Of a stretch of 64,000 nucleotides of DNA, positions 1 to 9,288 are shown in pieces. The position numbers and the translations under genes were made by a program. Position 1 is the stretch's first letter; every line of letters starts with the position of its first letter. Source of the DNA: Pycnopodia helianthoides (taxonomy: Eukaryota > Echinodermata > Asteroidea > Forcipulatida > Asteriidae); NCBI GenBank assembly GCA_032158295.1, contig CM063247.1, forward strand, positions 13,002,399 through 13,066,398, read 5' to 3'. Under the pieces are notes generated by a model, which was given only the letters and a program-made list of their open reading frames with translations, made no database searches and had not been told where the DNA came from.

Positions 1-177
1 ACCCGGATTCCGGGTCGCATGAGCCTGACCCAATTTTGGGTCAACATTGACATAGAATCTGTGTCAAACTGATGATGAAGCATCCGAGTCAAAATCCCAT
101 TATTAAAACCAGTTTCCGATTGAGCCTGACCACAAATGGGTCAAGTCCCCTGGGACAAATCTGACCCTAAAACCCTA
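1..177. repeat. GGGTCA-rich foldback element, cut by the window edge
   Basis: This stretch is dense in GGGTCA/TGACCC words and contains 'ccggattccgggtc', the same vocabulary as the complete element at 3468-3686. Shared blocks include 'cagtttccg', 'gagcctgacc' and 'aatgggtcaa'. Its left end lies outside the window. It is probably a non-autonomous foldback or MITE; no coding potential is seen. Confidence 0.6.
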
Positions 178-1297
178 ACACTCGCTAACCCTATTGTAAT
201 AATTAATAACCTTCTATTATAAACCGCAACCATAACTATCATTGTTATGTAAGGCCAAGTGAAAGTGCCTCATATCGGTTTGTTGTTAAACTCCAAGTGA
301 CTGTTGTCTATTATACACAAGCTTATATTTTTTGCACGTGTTTTCTTTACTAACTTTCAAAAGACTATTTTAGTTTTTTATCTTTTTAATTGGTTTTAAC
401 GGGCATTTTATTGTGTGTACATTCTAGCTATTTGCAGTCTGTCTACACAGTTATCTTTACAGTGATACCCACTTTCATGTATGTGCGGGTAATCTTTTAA
501 AAGCTACAAGTCTAATCTTGAATATCTACTCGCGAACCTTGTCTACTTAATCAATTTAACACGCAGTATTATTAGCAAAAAAAAGAGAGTAAAAGTAAAT
601 TTTGTTGGCGTGACACGGGTGAACTCAAAATCTCAAAAACACACAAACAAGCAATAACCCCAACAAACAAACACAATATTTCGACACTAATATAGGCATA
701 TAGCAGTTAACAAAAGTATTCGGGCAGGTATTAAATTGTACACATGAGTTCAACGGTAGAAAAACAATCTCATATTATGCGTGTTTTGCTTTCTTCACAT
801 TATTGATTAGGCCGGACGTGTTTGGCGTGTTATAGACTTTTCTCACATATCGAGTGGACATTTTGGGACCATATTGTGTAAACAGCTGTACCCCAAATTA
901 TAATTATAATTGACCAAAAATGACACAAGCAAAAACACCCCCAGACACACCCACATTATATTTTTTGCATCCCTTTGGAGACATCTTTTGTTCTTTCCCT
1001 TGTCCTTGTAAGTTAAGAACCTCCCGTATACTTCGTACACAAAATCCCTTGTGGAGCAACCCAGTCTTTAGAATTTCCCTATGGAGACCCTCTGTTATCC
1101 CTTTTCTGTTTTGTTCTCGTTCTCCATAAGGTAGTGTGATGTAACAAGTCAATATTTGTGCAAGGAAGTGCACGGAAGCTTGATAATTGGGGATAATGGG
1201 GTTAATGTTGGAAGGAGGCCGTGTTCTAGAAACTATAATTACTAAACTAAGTAATGGTGATGACAGCAATTCAGGGTTTACAGTAGTGGAAATGAAA

Positions 1298-1328
1298 TCA
1301 CACACACACACACACCACACCACACACA
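1298..1328. repeat. (CA)n microsatellite
   Basis: A run of CA dinucleotides with two CCA interruptions. It inflates overlapping spurious reading frames on both strands. Confidence 0.9.
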
Positions 1329-1330
1329 AA

Positions 1331-1486
1331 TTACCTTACGGGTCGGGTTTGTGGGGTCGTGCCATTGTTGTTCTAATTCCCTTTTCTAAAGAATTCCCCT
1401 GTGGGGTCCAGGTTGGACAAAGAATTCTCTTGTGGGGTCCATTGTTCCATTGTGTAAAATACCCCTCAAGGGCCCTTCCGTAAGCC
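1331..1486. repeat. Small element with inverted ends and internal TGTGGGGTCCA repeats
   Basis: The left end 'accttacggg' and right end 'cccttccgtaag' are roughly inverted. The interior repeats 'aattcccctgtggggtcca' and 'aattctcttgtggggtcca' in direct orientation. It looks like a short non-autonomous repeat; the family is not recognised. Confidence 0.45.
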
Positions 1487-2587
1487 CACATTTTTTTTGT
1501 GTCACGTAAATAAATGACTTCACTTTGTTCTCTCATAGTTTGGACTTAGTTTTTTAGCGACTTCCCCATTGGGTACACGAAAGCGAAGCGAGGACGTGCT
1601 CGCTATGTCAAAACACCCGGATCCCTTTTGTTGAAGTCCTCTGTTTCAACGGGTAGACACGCTCACGCAACCCCAACATCGATAATTATAGTGACGGAGT
1701 GGCCATATGCTCAATATTATTGTACAGTGAACCCTCAACCCGTTAGTGTTCACGCAGTTTGTTGGCTTTTCTCGGGTCTGGCTGCATGCACCAATATCGA
1801 CGGCTCTACGCAATATCAATACGGGCGATGGAAACATCACCACCTGTTATAAAAACACTGCAATTGACCCTGTCTATAATCTCTTACAATTTCGGACGAT
1901 TACATGAATCTGATATCATTGAAATGTAGGTCTAGTTGACAAAAAATACACTAACACTCAACAACCCAACCTAACCCGACATAACGGCGTGTTTAACACC
2001 GGCAACAAACCATTGAAGAAAAAAAGGCATAAACAAAACCGGGCTCCGTATAATTTCTGTACCTCACCCATCCACGACTGTGCCCACGTTCAGATCTCTT
2101 TGGGTACTGTGGGTACGGTACTGATCAAATAGCTTTACGGAGAGGGACACCGCAATTGAAATGTAATTCAGCATGATTACCTAACGTAAGTGCTTCCTGC
2201 GCTGTGACAACCTCTGGTGTTAAATTGATTTTTTCTGTATCTATAATGTGACAACACCGATACCTTCAATTGCAAACCAGGATGGGGAACACTTGCCAAT
2301 AGAAACCCATGTGCACAGTCATCGGTAAGGTTGAAAAAAATGAATGTTCACAGATTTGTACCAAACTAACATGGTATAGAGATGGCTTGGTATAGAAAAT
2401 TTCAAATTGGAATAGTTTTCTTTAAATAAGTTGTATCATAGAGATTGTATTGACCCCGTGCACCAAAGTCACCAAAGCCTACTGTCTGCCAGACACTCTC
2501 ACCATTTTGGGATTTAAAGTGCACGTAACAGTATGGCAAACGCGTAAATGCCGCGTCGCCTAAAATTTGCACTACAATAGTCAATAC

Positions 2588-2787
2588 ACACCAGTGCCCA
2601 ATTTCATAGAGCTGCTTAAGCATGAAAAGTTGCTAAGCACAACAAAATTATGCTTACCAGAATAAGGTTACCAGCCAAAATACCATGTCACATGTACAAT
2701 TTGTGACTGGTATCCTGCTCATTTCTGCTTAGCAGACAATTATTAAGCAATAATTTTCTGCTCAAGCAGCTCTATGAAATTGGGCCC
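2588..2787. mobile_element. MITE with GCCCAATTTCATAGAGCTGC inverted ends
   Basis: The left end reads 'cccaatttcatagagctgct' and the right end is its reverse complement, 'agcagctctatgaaattggg'. The ~200-bp body is AT-rich and non-coding. The termini are nearly identical to those of the element at 7833-8084, which says 'catggctctg' where this one says 'catagagctg'. The two are therefore related, non-autonomous DNA elements. Confidence 0.8.
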
Positions 2788-3467
2788 GTTGTTTGAACTA
2801 TGGAAGCTAACTCGGTATAAAGTTGGTATTGGAAATGATATTTATTCGTCTGAAAATGTGTCACTTTCGAGAGAATGGTGTTTAAACTACTCGTTATATG
2901 GAATTAACTGACAACGCTCTTTATGAATAACATAGCATTCACCAACCCGTAACAAAATGTCTATAGTGCCTTGAAAACGCGAGGACTGGGACGTGGGATG
3001 AACTCTCCCTTAAACTATATAGTCTAAAACCAAAGAGGTTGCTGTTCCCTTTAAACATTATAGCCACTGTGGCTTGACCGATGAATTATAAAATGCATGA
3101 AAGAAAAACTAATTCTATAACTACAATTCTAAGTTAATGAATGACCTGATTTCCCCATGACCGACATGCACTCGGTAATCCTGCAGCATTGAAGTGCCCT
3201 TTATGCTCCTTTAATACATCAAATACCTATTACACGCTACCCCATCAATCAATTTACATCGGCGGTATCTGTCAAGAGGTATTTACAGTAAGGCAACGGT
3301 GATAATGAAAGTATATACACACGGAAGCTTCACTGCTAAAGGAACCACACACAGGCTCTATTCCTTTATAAGTGAGCAACGATATTAATAATGCTCAGTA
3401 GCTGAGAATAATACAGTACGGATTGGTTTTAATGTAAATATTTTCTAACACTCTCTGAAAACTCCCG
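2788..3467. other. Intergenic, nothing recognised
   Basis: AT-rich sequence without long open frames, RNA genes or obvious repeats. Confidence 0.6.
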
Positions 3468-3686
3468 GGTCAGAATTGACCCGGATTCCGGGTTCCCCTG
3501 GGGCCTGACCAATTTGTGGGTCAGTATGATTCTGGGTCAGTTCTCGGTCAAAATTACCCAGAAATGGGTCAAACAGACGCAGAATCCGAGTTACATCCCA
3601 TTAGATAACCAGTTTCCGGGTCAACCTGACCCATAAGTGGGTCAGGCCACCTCGGTCCCGGAATCCGGGTCAATTCTGATGACCTT
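3468..3686. mobile_element. Complete GGGTCA foldback element
   Basis: The left end 'gtcagaattgacccggattc' and right end 'gaatccgggtcaattctga' are inverted copies enclosing ~170 bp full of GGGTCA/TGACCC words. A second, truncated copy starts the window. It has no coding capacity and is probably a foldback-type MITE. Confidence 0.75.
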
Positions 3687-4408
3687 TGCGTTGTTAGAGT
3701 GCAGTAGAGCATCGACTAACATAACCATGTCTATTTAAAATATACGAAGGTGAATTTTTGTAGATGAAAATATAAAATTCCTACAGAAATAGCACAGGTT
3801 TTAACTTTAAACCTCCATTGATAACAGGTAGTCCGTTTGCTGTTAGAGAGAGGGAGAGAGAGAGATAGAGAGAGAGGGGATGAGAAGGGACTTGAGATTA
3901 CGACACAGACCCATCTCGCCCTGGCGCCCGATAGCCACAAATCTTTTGCAAAACATTACATCCATTTCCTTTTTTTCTGGTACGCCAGGACTAACCGAGA
4001 CATGCTTGTACTTGAGCATTAGATGTTTCAATGTTTATGCTGTGTGGCTATAAATAACAAATGATAAAACAACCCGAAACAGAAAGCACACTACAGATCA
4101 TACTCAGTCACCGCAACCACAGTTCAAATCACACAGCTCGCCAGCAGCGGCCGGCTGACCACTAAACAAACTGTTTAAACTGAACCTGCATAAGGCTTTA
4201 TACAACAACTCTTCCCATTACCAATCGTTTGCAAGAATTCTTTTCCTTCGTGCTCGTGTCAATGACTTGCCGGATTGATGGCTTCCATGCTTAATATTTC
4301 AGTCGTGTACCTTTGAAGGATAATGGAATAACCGATGTACTCTGTAAAACAAATCAGTTAATAACAAACTACCGCTGCGTTTCTTTCTCACTGCTGTGGG
4401 GCATGCTT
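3687..4408. other. Intergenic region upstream of the GPCR
   Basis: No gene is recognised. It contains a GA-rich microsatellite at 3844-3878 and leads into the putative GPCR promoter. Confidence 0.55.
3844..3878. repeat. (GA)n microsatellite
   Basis: Imperfect GA dinucleotide run, interrupted by GG and AT. GA tracts occur in promoters but nothing here proves a regulatory role. Confidence 0.85.
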
Positions 4409-4418
4409 ATATAAAAAC
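4409..4418 (+). promoter_or_regulatory. Candidate TATA box of the GPCR gene
   Basis: TATATAAAAA lies 127 bases ahead of the receptor start codon, in a locally GC-richer stretch (gcccgcgatagcgg follows). A TATA box predicts transcription starting near 4440, leaving a 5' leader of about 100 nt. This is inferred from position and consensus only. Confidence 0.5.
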
Positions 4419-4545
4419 CGCCCGCGATAGCGGCTTTGATATATTCCACTTCGCAACCTCAAGAGCTCACCGGCCATGAATTTGCTCAATGTTTGAAAGC
4501 TTTTAGTATCATAAATTTTGAAGGTACAAACATCTACACGCTAAG

Positions 4546-5679
4546 ATGAATTCAATGGACGTTCCTGGTGGGAACTTCAACGGATCCGATCCGGAAGGTG
4601 ACGCAGCTTTCTTGCAAGTGTACATGCCAAGGACGGATGGTGTTAGCACCGTTCTGGAGGTTTTCCGGACAATTTTCATTGCCGTCGACTCCATCTTCAC
4701 AATCCTCAGTAACTTATTTTGTATATGGGTGATTTACCGGACCCCCACTTTATCCGACAGTGCAAAGGTGTTCATGATCGCTCTGGCTGCGGCGGATTTT
4801 TCCGTGGGAGTTATCGCGGCCTTTTCAGTTGTACCAGCCGCCACTGGTAACTGGTTTTGGGGAGACGGCCTGTGCCGCGCCACTGCGGCTCTCATTACCA
4901 TCTTCTGTCTCGCGTCGGTGTCTTTCTTGGTGTGTCTTTCCGTAGACAGGATGATAGCCGTTAAGAAATCACTACATTATCCGAACATCATGACTCGGAA
5001 AAAAGCTGTGGTAATAACTACGGGTGTATGCGTGGCCTCGGTAGCAGCAATCGGCGGGTCGTGGTTCATCAGCCCGCCGGTATCCTACAGCAATTTCTCC
5101 GCCACCTGTGCCTGGAAGTGGGACAACAAACACATCGTATATGCGTCCGTAATCTCACTGTGCTTTTTCTTGCTACCATCTTCGGTATTATCAGTGATGT
5201 ATTGGATCATGTTTAAGATCAGCCGGAAGCACACCAGGATGATAGCCAACCAGGCCCCGGTACCAACAACATCAAGGGAGGTGGTGACGCAGCCCCACAG
5301 AGTTCACTCCATCCAGAACCGGCGCGCGGCTCCCCCGATACCTCAAGGCGAGCACAAGGCTATCAAAATGTTCAGTGTGATCACAATAGCATTCACGGTG
5401 GCCTGGTTGCCGTATAGCGTGGCTATCTTATACAGCAGCATCCAGAATTTCCCGGTACCTTATTGGGTTGGGTTTTTAGTTACCTGGTTAGCGTTGTCGA
5501 ACAGTTGGTTCAATGTCATCATCTATGTGTGCATGAACGGAGCTTTGAGGGAAACGGCCTGCCGGCTTCTACGGAACCAGAGGTGTCGGCGTTTTTCCCG
5601 GTGCTGTAACAAGTCGAGAGCGGTGGTTGTCCAGGTACCTCAATCTCACAATGACCAAGCATACAACATCACTTCCTGA
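4546..5679 (+). CDS. Intronless class A (rhodopsin-like) G protein-coupled receptor, orphan
   Basis: A 377-residue seven-pass membrane receptor in one exon. Visible landmarks are an N-terminal sequon (N12), TM1 with 'ILSNLFCIWVI', TM2 with 'LAAAD' (D84), a conserved disulfide pair C110 and C188, DRM in place of DRY at 134-136, W173 in TM4, P211 in TM5, 'AWLPY' (286-290) in TM6, and 'NVIIY' (323-327) in place of NPxxY. A basic tail with CC at 353-354 could be palmitoylated. Counting from C110, position 3.32 is isoleucine, so the aspartate that binds amines is missing. Position 7.43 is leucine, so it is not an opsin. It should signal through G proteins at the plasma membrane, but the ligand is unknown. 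The first ATG was taken; M4 is an alternative. Overall style is amine-receptor-like, and lineage-expanded orphan receptors of this kind are common in echinoderms. Confidence 0.93.
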   Translation: MNSMDVPGGNFNGSDPEGDAAFLQVYMPRTDGVSTVLEVFRTIFIAVDSIFTILSNLFCIWVIYRTPTLSDSAKVFMIALAAADFSVGVIAAFSVVPAATGNWFWGDGLCRATAALITIFCLASVSFLVCLSVDRMIAVKKSLHYPNIMTRKKAVVITTGVCVASVAAIGGSWFISPPVSYSNFSATCAWKWDNKHIVYASVISLCFFLLPSSVLSVMYWIMFKISRKHTRMIANQAPVPTTSREVVTQPHRVHSIQNRRAAPPIPQGEHKAIKMFSVITIAFTVAWLPYSVAILYSSIQNFPVPYWVGFLVTWLALSNSWFNVIIYVCMNGALRETACRLLRNQRCRRFSRCCNKSRAVVVQVPQSHNDQAYNITS

Positions 5680-5976
5680 GATTGATGGAGGGTGAATTTC
5701 CCGTTGCGCGGTTTGGAATGCATCGACCTACCATACAGTGCCCCAAAGAAGATAGCCGATGGAATTGATGACAAATACAGTCCTTTCATCACTGTCAAGA
5801 AGACGGTCAGTACACTATTACAATGAAGTTCTCCTATTCCATACGGTGCATTGTGGCAAGACATTTTAACAATTACGGACCCATAGTTTGCACAGATGCC
5901 TTCAGAAAAAATATATCAACAAAGGTGCTCATCCACAAGTTGAAAAGTTGGATTCTTCAAAAGCTACCAGTACCTC

Positions 5977-6040
5977 CGCAAGGAACAAAATGTCCGCAAA
6001 GAACAAAATGTCCGCAAAGAACAAATGTCCGTAAAACACC
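5977..6040. repeat. Short tandem repeat, three ~17-18 bp units
   Basis: The words 'aacaaaatgtccgcaaag' repeat head to tail about three times, the last copy degenerate. It probably lies in the GPCR 3' UTR. Confidence 0.8.
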
Positions 6041-6128
6041 AGGACGAGGGTAACAACACCTACATCCACACTGTGGGGAACAATAGTCGGCCAATACACG
6101 TTAAGAATTCAAACGTTGACATTGTTTA

Positions 6129-6134
6129 AATAAA
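6129..6134 (+). terminator. Candidate polyadenylation signal of the GPCR gene
   Basis: AATAAA about 450 nt after the GPCR stop codon. It is the first canonical hexamer noticed downstream; use is not shown. Confidence 0.35.
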
Positions 6135-6529
6135 CCCAAAACCGTCCAGGCATCACCCGGATGAATATAAATTTCAAATCAGACAGTCTTCGGATAATGT
6201 TCATGTGGCATCCCATCCGTTGGAATGGATCTGCACAGTTACGCAAGAACGGTTTGCTATTTAAAGTAGGAAAACAAACTACAAGTCAATTTATACCTCG
6301 TGTTAAAACGGTGTTAAATGCCAATGTACTTGATACCCTTCCACTGCAAATTTTATCCACATCCAAAACATCCATCCAATGACATAACATTTCAAATATA
6401 ATGGGTGTTTTACATTATTCTACGGATTCTCTTGTTTATTTTATTCCTTAATTTAAATCAGCATTGAATTTGTAATTTTGGCTGACGCAAAAATTCCCCT
6501 TTGGAATGTATACAGAACCATTTATAGAT

Positions 6530-6690
6530 GGATTGCACATGACGTCATTGACCACCATCTTTGATAAAAAAAACAACGGAAACGTGCACGTGTGTACGCG
6601 CTCCGCCCTACTCTCAGCCAATGATAGCTGTTCACGCGTGCACGTTTCATCAAAGATGGTGGCCAATGCAAGGGTGTCTATTGCTGATAT
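6530..6690. repeat. Imperfect inverted repeat with CRE and YY1-like motifs
   Basis: The left arm has 'ccaccatctttgat' then 'aacgtgcacgtg'; the right arm has the inverse, 'cgtgcacgtt' then 'atcaaagatggtgg'. A perfect TGACGTCA sits at 6540-6547. It could be a small foldback element or a paired regulatory sequence; no gene is adjacent. Confidence 0.6.
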
Positions 6691-7832
6691 TCAATGATGT
6701 CATGTTTTAAATTTGCTCAGAAAGAATATCAAATACGTTGACGTTTCACACCATTTTAACGTGAGGCTTGAGACTTGTAATTTCCCCCAACATTCATAAG
6801 GACTCTTTCTATTGGAAAAAGAGTCCATGACAAAACTGAATTTGACATTGAAGTTTCAAATCGGATATTAACGGAACTTCGGGGCCTCATTTTATTATAT
6901 TTCAGAGTCAAAGCGTCTTTTGTTTTCTCTATGTCATTTCACATTCATCAAAGATAAACATAACAAGAAATAGAGAAATGATGTGAAAAGCTTCACTCAT
7001 TAACGTTCCGGAGTTGCCACTTTCAACAAAGGCCAGTAACGAGAATGACCACATCTTAAACAAGTTGTAAAATAGTGTACATACAAAATTGTTTTTAAAA
7101 CGTTTACTACAGTTTTCTCAGGAAATTGTTAAGTTTCTCAGGTGAAAAAAGAAAAAAAAAAAGTGACCTAAAACGGTCTTCTTGAACAAGAGCTAATTCT
7201 ATCAGCAGCTGGAGGATGGATCACGCTACTTGATTGAATTATTTGTAATAATTTATTCATTAAAAACACTCTTGGTTGACAAAAAAAAAAAGCGCGAGTG
7301 TCGTGTAACAGCTGAATGGTATGCGCGGACACGATTGCGTAAAGTGTACACACACAGAAGGCTCCGGGAATAATGCACTACCAGCAGCTACAGCTTTACA
7401 CGTACCAGGGGTTCAAACTAATAGCCAATCTTATTTGTATGCGTTTGTGATTTGAGAGAAATTTATTAATTGTTGTCAGGTTTCCTGAATTTCAAGTGAC
7501 TTTCCGTTGCCTCTGAAGGGAATTAATCAATGCAGCGTGGTCGGGCATACAAAATAAAAAGGGAAACAGACGACTTACGTTTGAGGCTTTGACAATGATG
7601 ACAAGTTTGTGTTGATTAGAGTAGAAACGGTTTCCTTGTATATTTGTGTGTTTGTTGATTGACTTTTGCCAAAAGTAATGCTCTGGTATTTCCAAAAACA
7701 TCCCAAGGAATATGCAGGTGTATTGCTGATTTGAATCTGTGATTATAAAGAATTGTTTGAAAAATGTTATGTTTGTAATGAATGACGAACTTGCGATATT
7801 CAAAAACCATTTTAACCTCAATTTGTTAACAT
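6691..7832. other. Intergenic with a decayed MITE fragment
   Basis: The segment ~6725-6845 shares 'caccattttaacgtga' and a following 'gagacttgtaatt' block with the TTAA MITE at 20173-20493, so it is a truncated copy. The rest is AT-rich with no recognisable gene. Confidence 0.5.
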
Positions 7833-8084
7833 CAGGGCCCAATTTCATGGCTCTGTGCTATACCGTAATCGAAAAAAAAAAAAAACCAAACCGGCGCTTA
7901 TCGTACGCGTGTTTCACAGGTTAGCAAGGATGTTCTGATTGTGCGCGTGCTTACATACCGCTATACTAAGCATTGTTCGCTTACACATCCAGCCCATCAA
8001 TTTGGCACTACTCTTAAAGCAGAGAATGATGACCGGTAAGGGCAGAATTTTGCTGTAAAAAGCAGAGCCATGAATTGGGCTCAG
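7833..8084. mobile_element. MITE with CAGGGCCCAATTTCATGGCTCTG inverted ends
   Basis: The left end 'gggcccaatttcatggctct' and the right end 'agagccatgaattgggctca' are inverted copies around a ~200-bp body. Related to the element at 2588-2787. Non-coding; the transposase must be supplied in trans. Confidence 0.8.
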
Positions 8085-8419
8085 GTGACAAAATGTTGAC
8101 ATTAGTATGACTGTTTTACGCATGGAAAGCCAAGCTTGAGGCAAACATCCGAGGTTTTTGTCACAAAAATCCAACATTGTAGTAGCTTATCTTGCGGAGG
8201 GATTGCATATCACTGTTTAGTTTTACCTTTGGAAGCGTTAATTTCAATCCAATTACAACTGCGTGTTCTTAATTTTTAAGAAACATCCATTAAAAATAAA
8301 CTGTTTGAAAGAAGATGACTTTTCCTCCGTTTGTTTGACCCAATCCGCCACCGTATTATTTAGCCTACCCACATTACAGAGGACGCCCTCTTCCATGTGT
8401 TTGTATTCACGCCTTGCAC

Positions 8420-8427
8420 TGACGTCA
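8420..8427. promoter_or_regulatory. CRE palindrome TGACGTCA
   Basis: Perfect CREB/ATF consensus. A second lies 109 bases downstream at 8529-8536; the two flank 'ccattttgggag...ctcccaaaatgg', which is itself an inverted repeat (8457-8506). No gene start is recognised nearby, so function is unproven. Confidence 0.4.
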
Positions 8428-8686
8428 CATGCGGATACTGTCTGCCCACGGTCCTCCATTTTGGGAGTAACAGTGTAAGTAAAGGGAAACTGACTCCCAA
8501 AATGGCTTAACCAAGATTATTGTTGTGATGACGTCAGGTGAATTGGTCAATTCCGGCGTAATTTATGGCGCGTGTAAACACGCGCGTGTAATCAATATTC
8601 AAATGGAATGTTCACAAAACATAATCACCAGATAAATGGGATGGCTCAAATCATGGTAATAATCTTAAAAAAAAACGCGAAAAACA

Positions 8687-8714
8687 AACAAACAAACAAA
8701 CAAACAAACAAACA
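8687..8714. repeat. (CAAA)n microsatellite
   Basis: About seven tandem CAAA units within an A-rich stretch. Confidence 0.9.
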
Positions 8715-9280
8715 CCCCAACACCCCACAACAACAGCAAAACAAGCAGTTAACAAACAATAAGCAAACAAAGGCACAAAAGAACAACGAATAATCAGACT
8801 ATCGGCCATTTTAACAAGTTTCCTGTAAATCAGGCGAGAGCACGGTTTTCATTTAAAAACTACACATAGCGTTACGATGACTCCGGCTTTTTTCTACCAT
8901 GTAATACCTTTCGTGTCAAATAGGTTGTGTAATAACTCGCATTCTCGAGTGTTCACGATCTTTACGCAGAAAAATCTCCAAGCTCAGTGTAGTTATTCAA
9001 ACACTAGTATAACTCCAAGATTGCTTGTGTATTATGGTTTCCCAGTGACAGTTGAAGCGTGCTTATGGCTGTGATGCCACACTATATCAACTCGTTTTGC
9101 GTGCAAACCAATGTTTGTGCAGCCTAGAGGGCTGCATCTTTTGGTTACTACGGCGATAATTAACTGGGGAATCCAAAAATATCCTTCATCAAACCTCACG
9201 ATAATATCTGGTATTTCATGCGGGTCGAACTTATGGGGAAAAATCGCCTAACGGCTTTTATTTGTACGGACCTTACGCAT

Positions 9281-9288
9281 TGACGTCA
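9281..9288. promoter_or_regulatory. CRE palindrome TGACGTCA next to a YY1-like word
   Basis: Perfect CREB/ATF consensus followed by 'acgccgccatctta', whose complement is YY1-like (AAGATGGCGGC). A further TGACGTCA lies at 9421-9428. This resembles CpG-type promoter architecture, but no downstream coding region is evident. Confidence 0.4.

Larger units (their letters stand above)
178..2586. other. Intergenic, no gene recognised
   Basis: The open frames here are short and compositionally biased, and none resembles a known family. Degenerate modules of the type 'CCCTNTGGAGNCC' recur between about 960 and 1130, and 'TGTGGGGTCCA' words between 1331 and 1486. These look like remnants of small repetitive elements. 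Confidence 0.6.
5680..6548. other. GPCR 3' flank and intergenic sequence
   Basis: Presumed 3' UTR followed by AT-rich sequence. It contains a short tandem repeat (5977-6040) and a possible polyadenylation signal (6129-6134). No further gene is recognised. Confidence 0.5.

Noticed and set aside
165..215. CCCTAAAACCCTAAC resembling telomeric repeat
   Set aside because: Only two or three imperfect units, not a tandem array, and it adjoins a foldback repeat.
904..1329. 141-residue minus-strand frame
   Set aside because: Crosses the CA microsatellite and small repeats; composition is low-complexity and no domain is visible.
4546..5679. Naming the GPCR as an aminergic receptor or an opsin
   Set aside because: Asp 3.32 is Ile and the retinal lysine position in TM7 is Leu, so neither specific label is supported.
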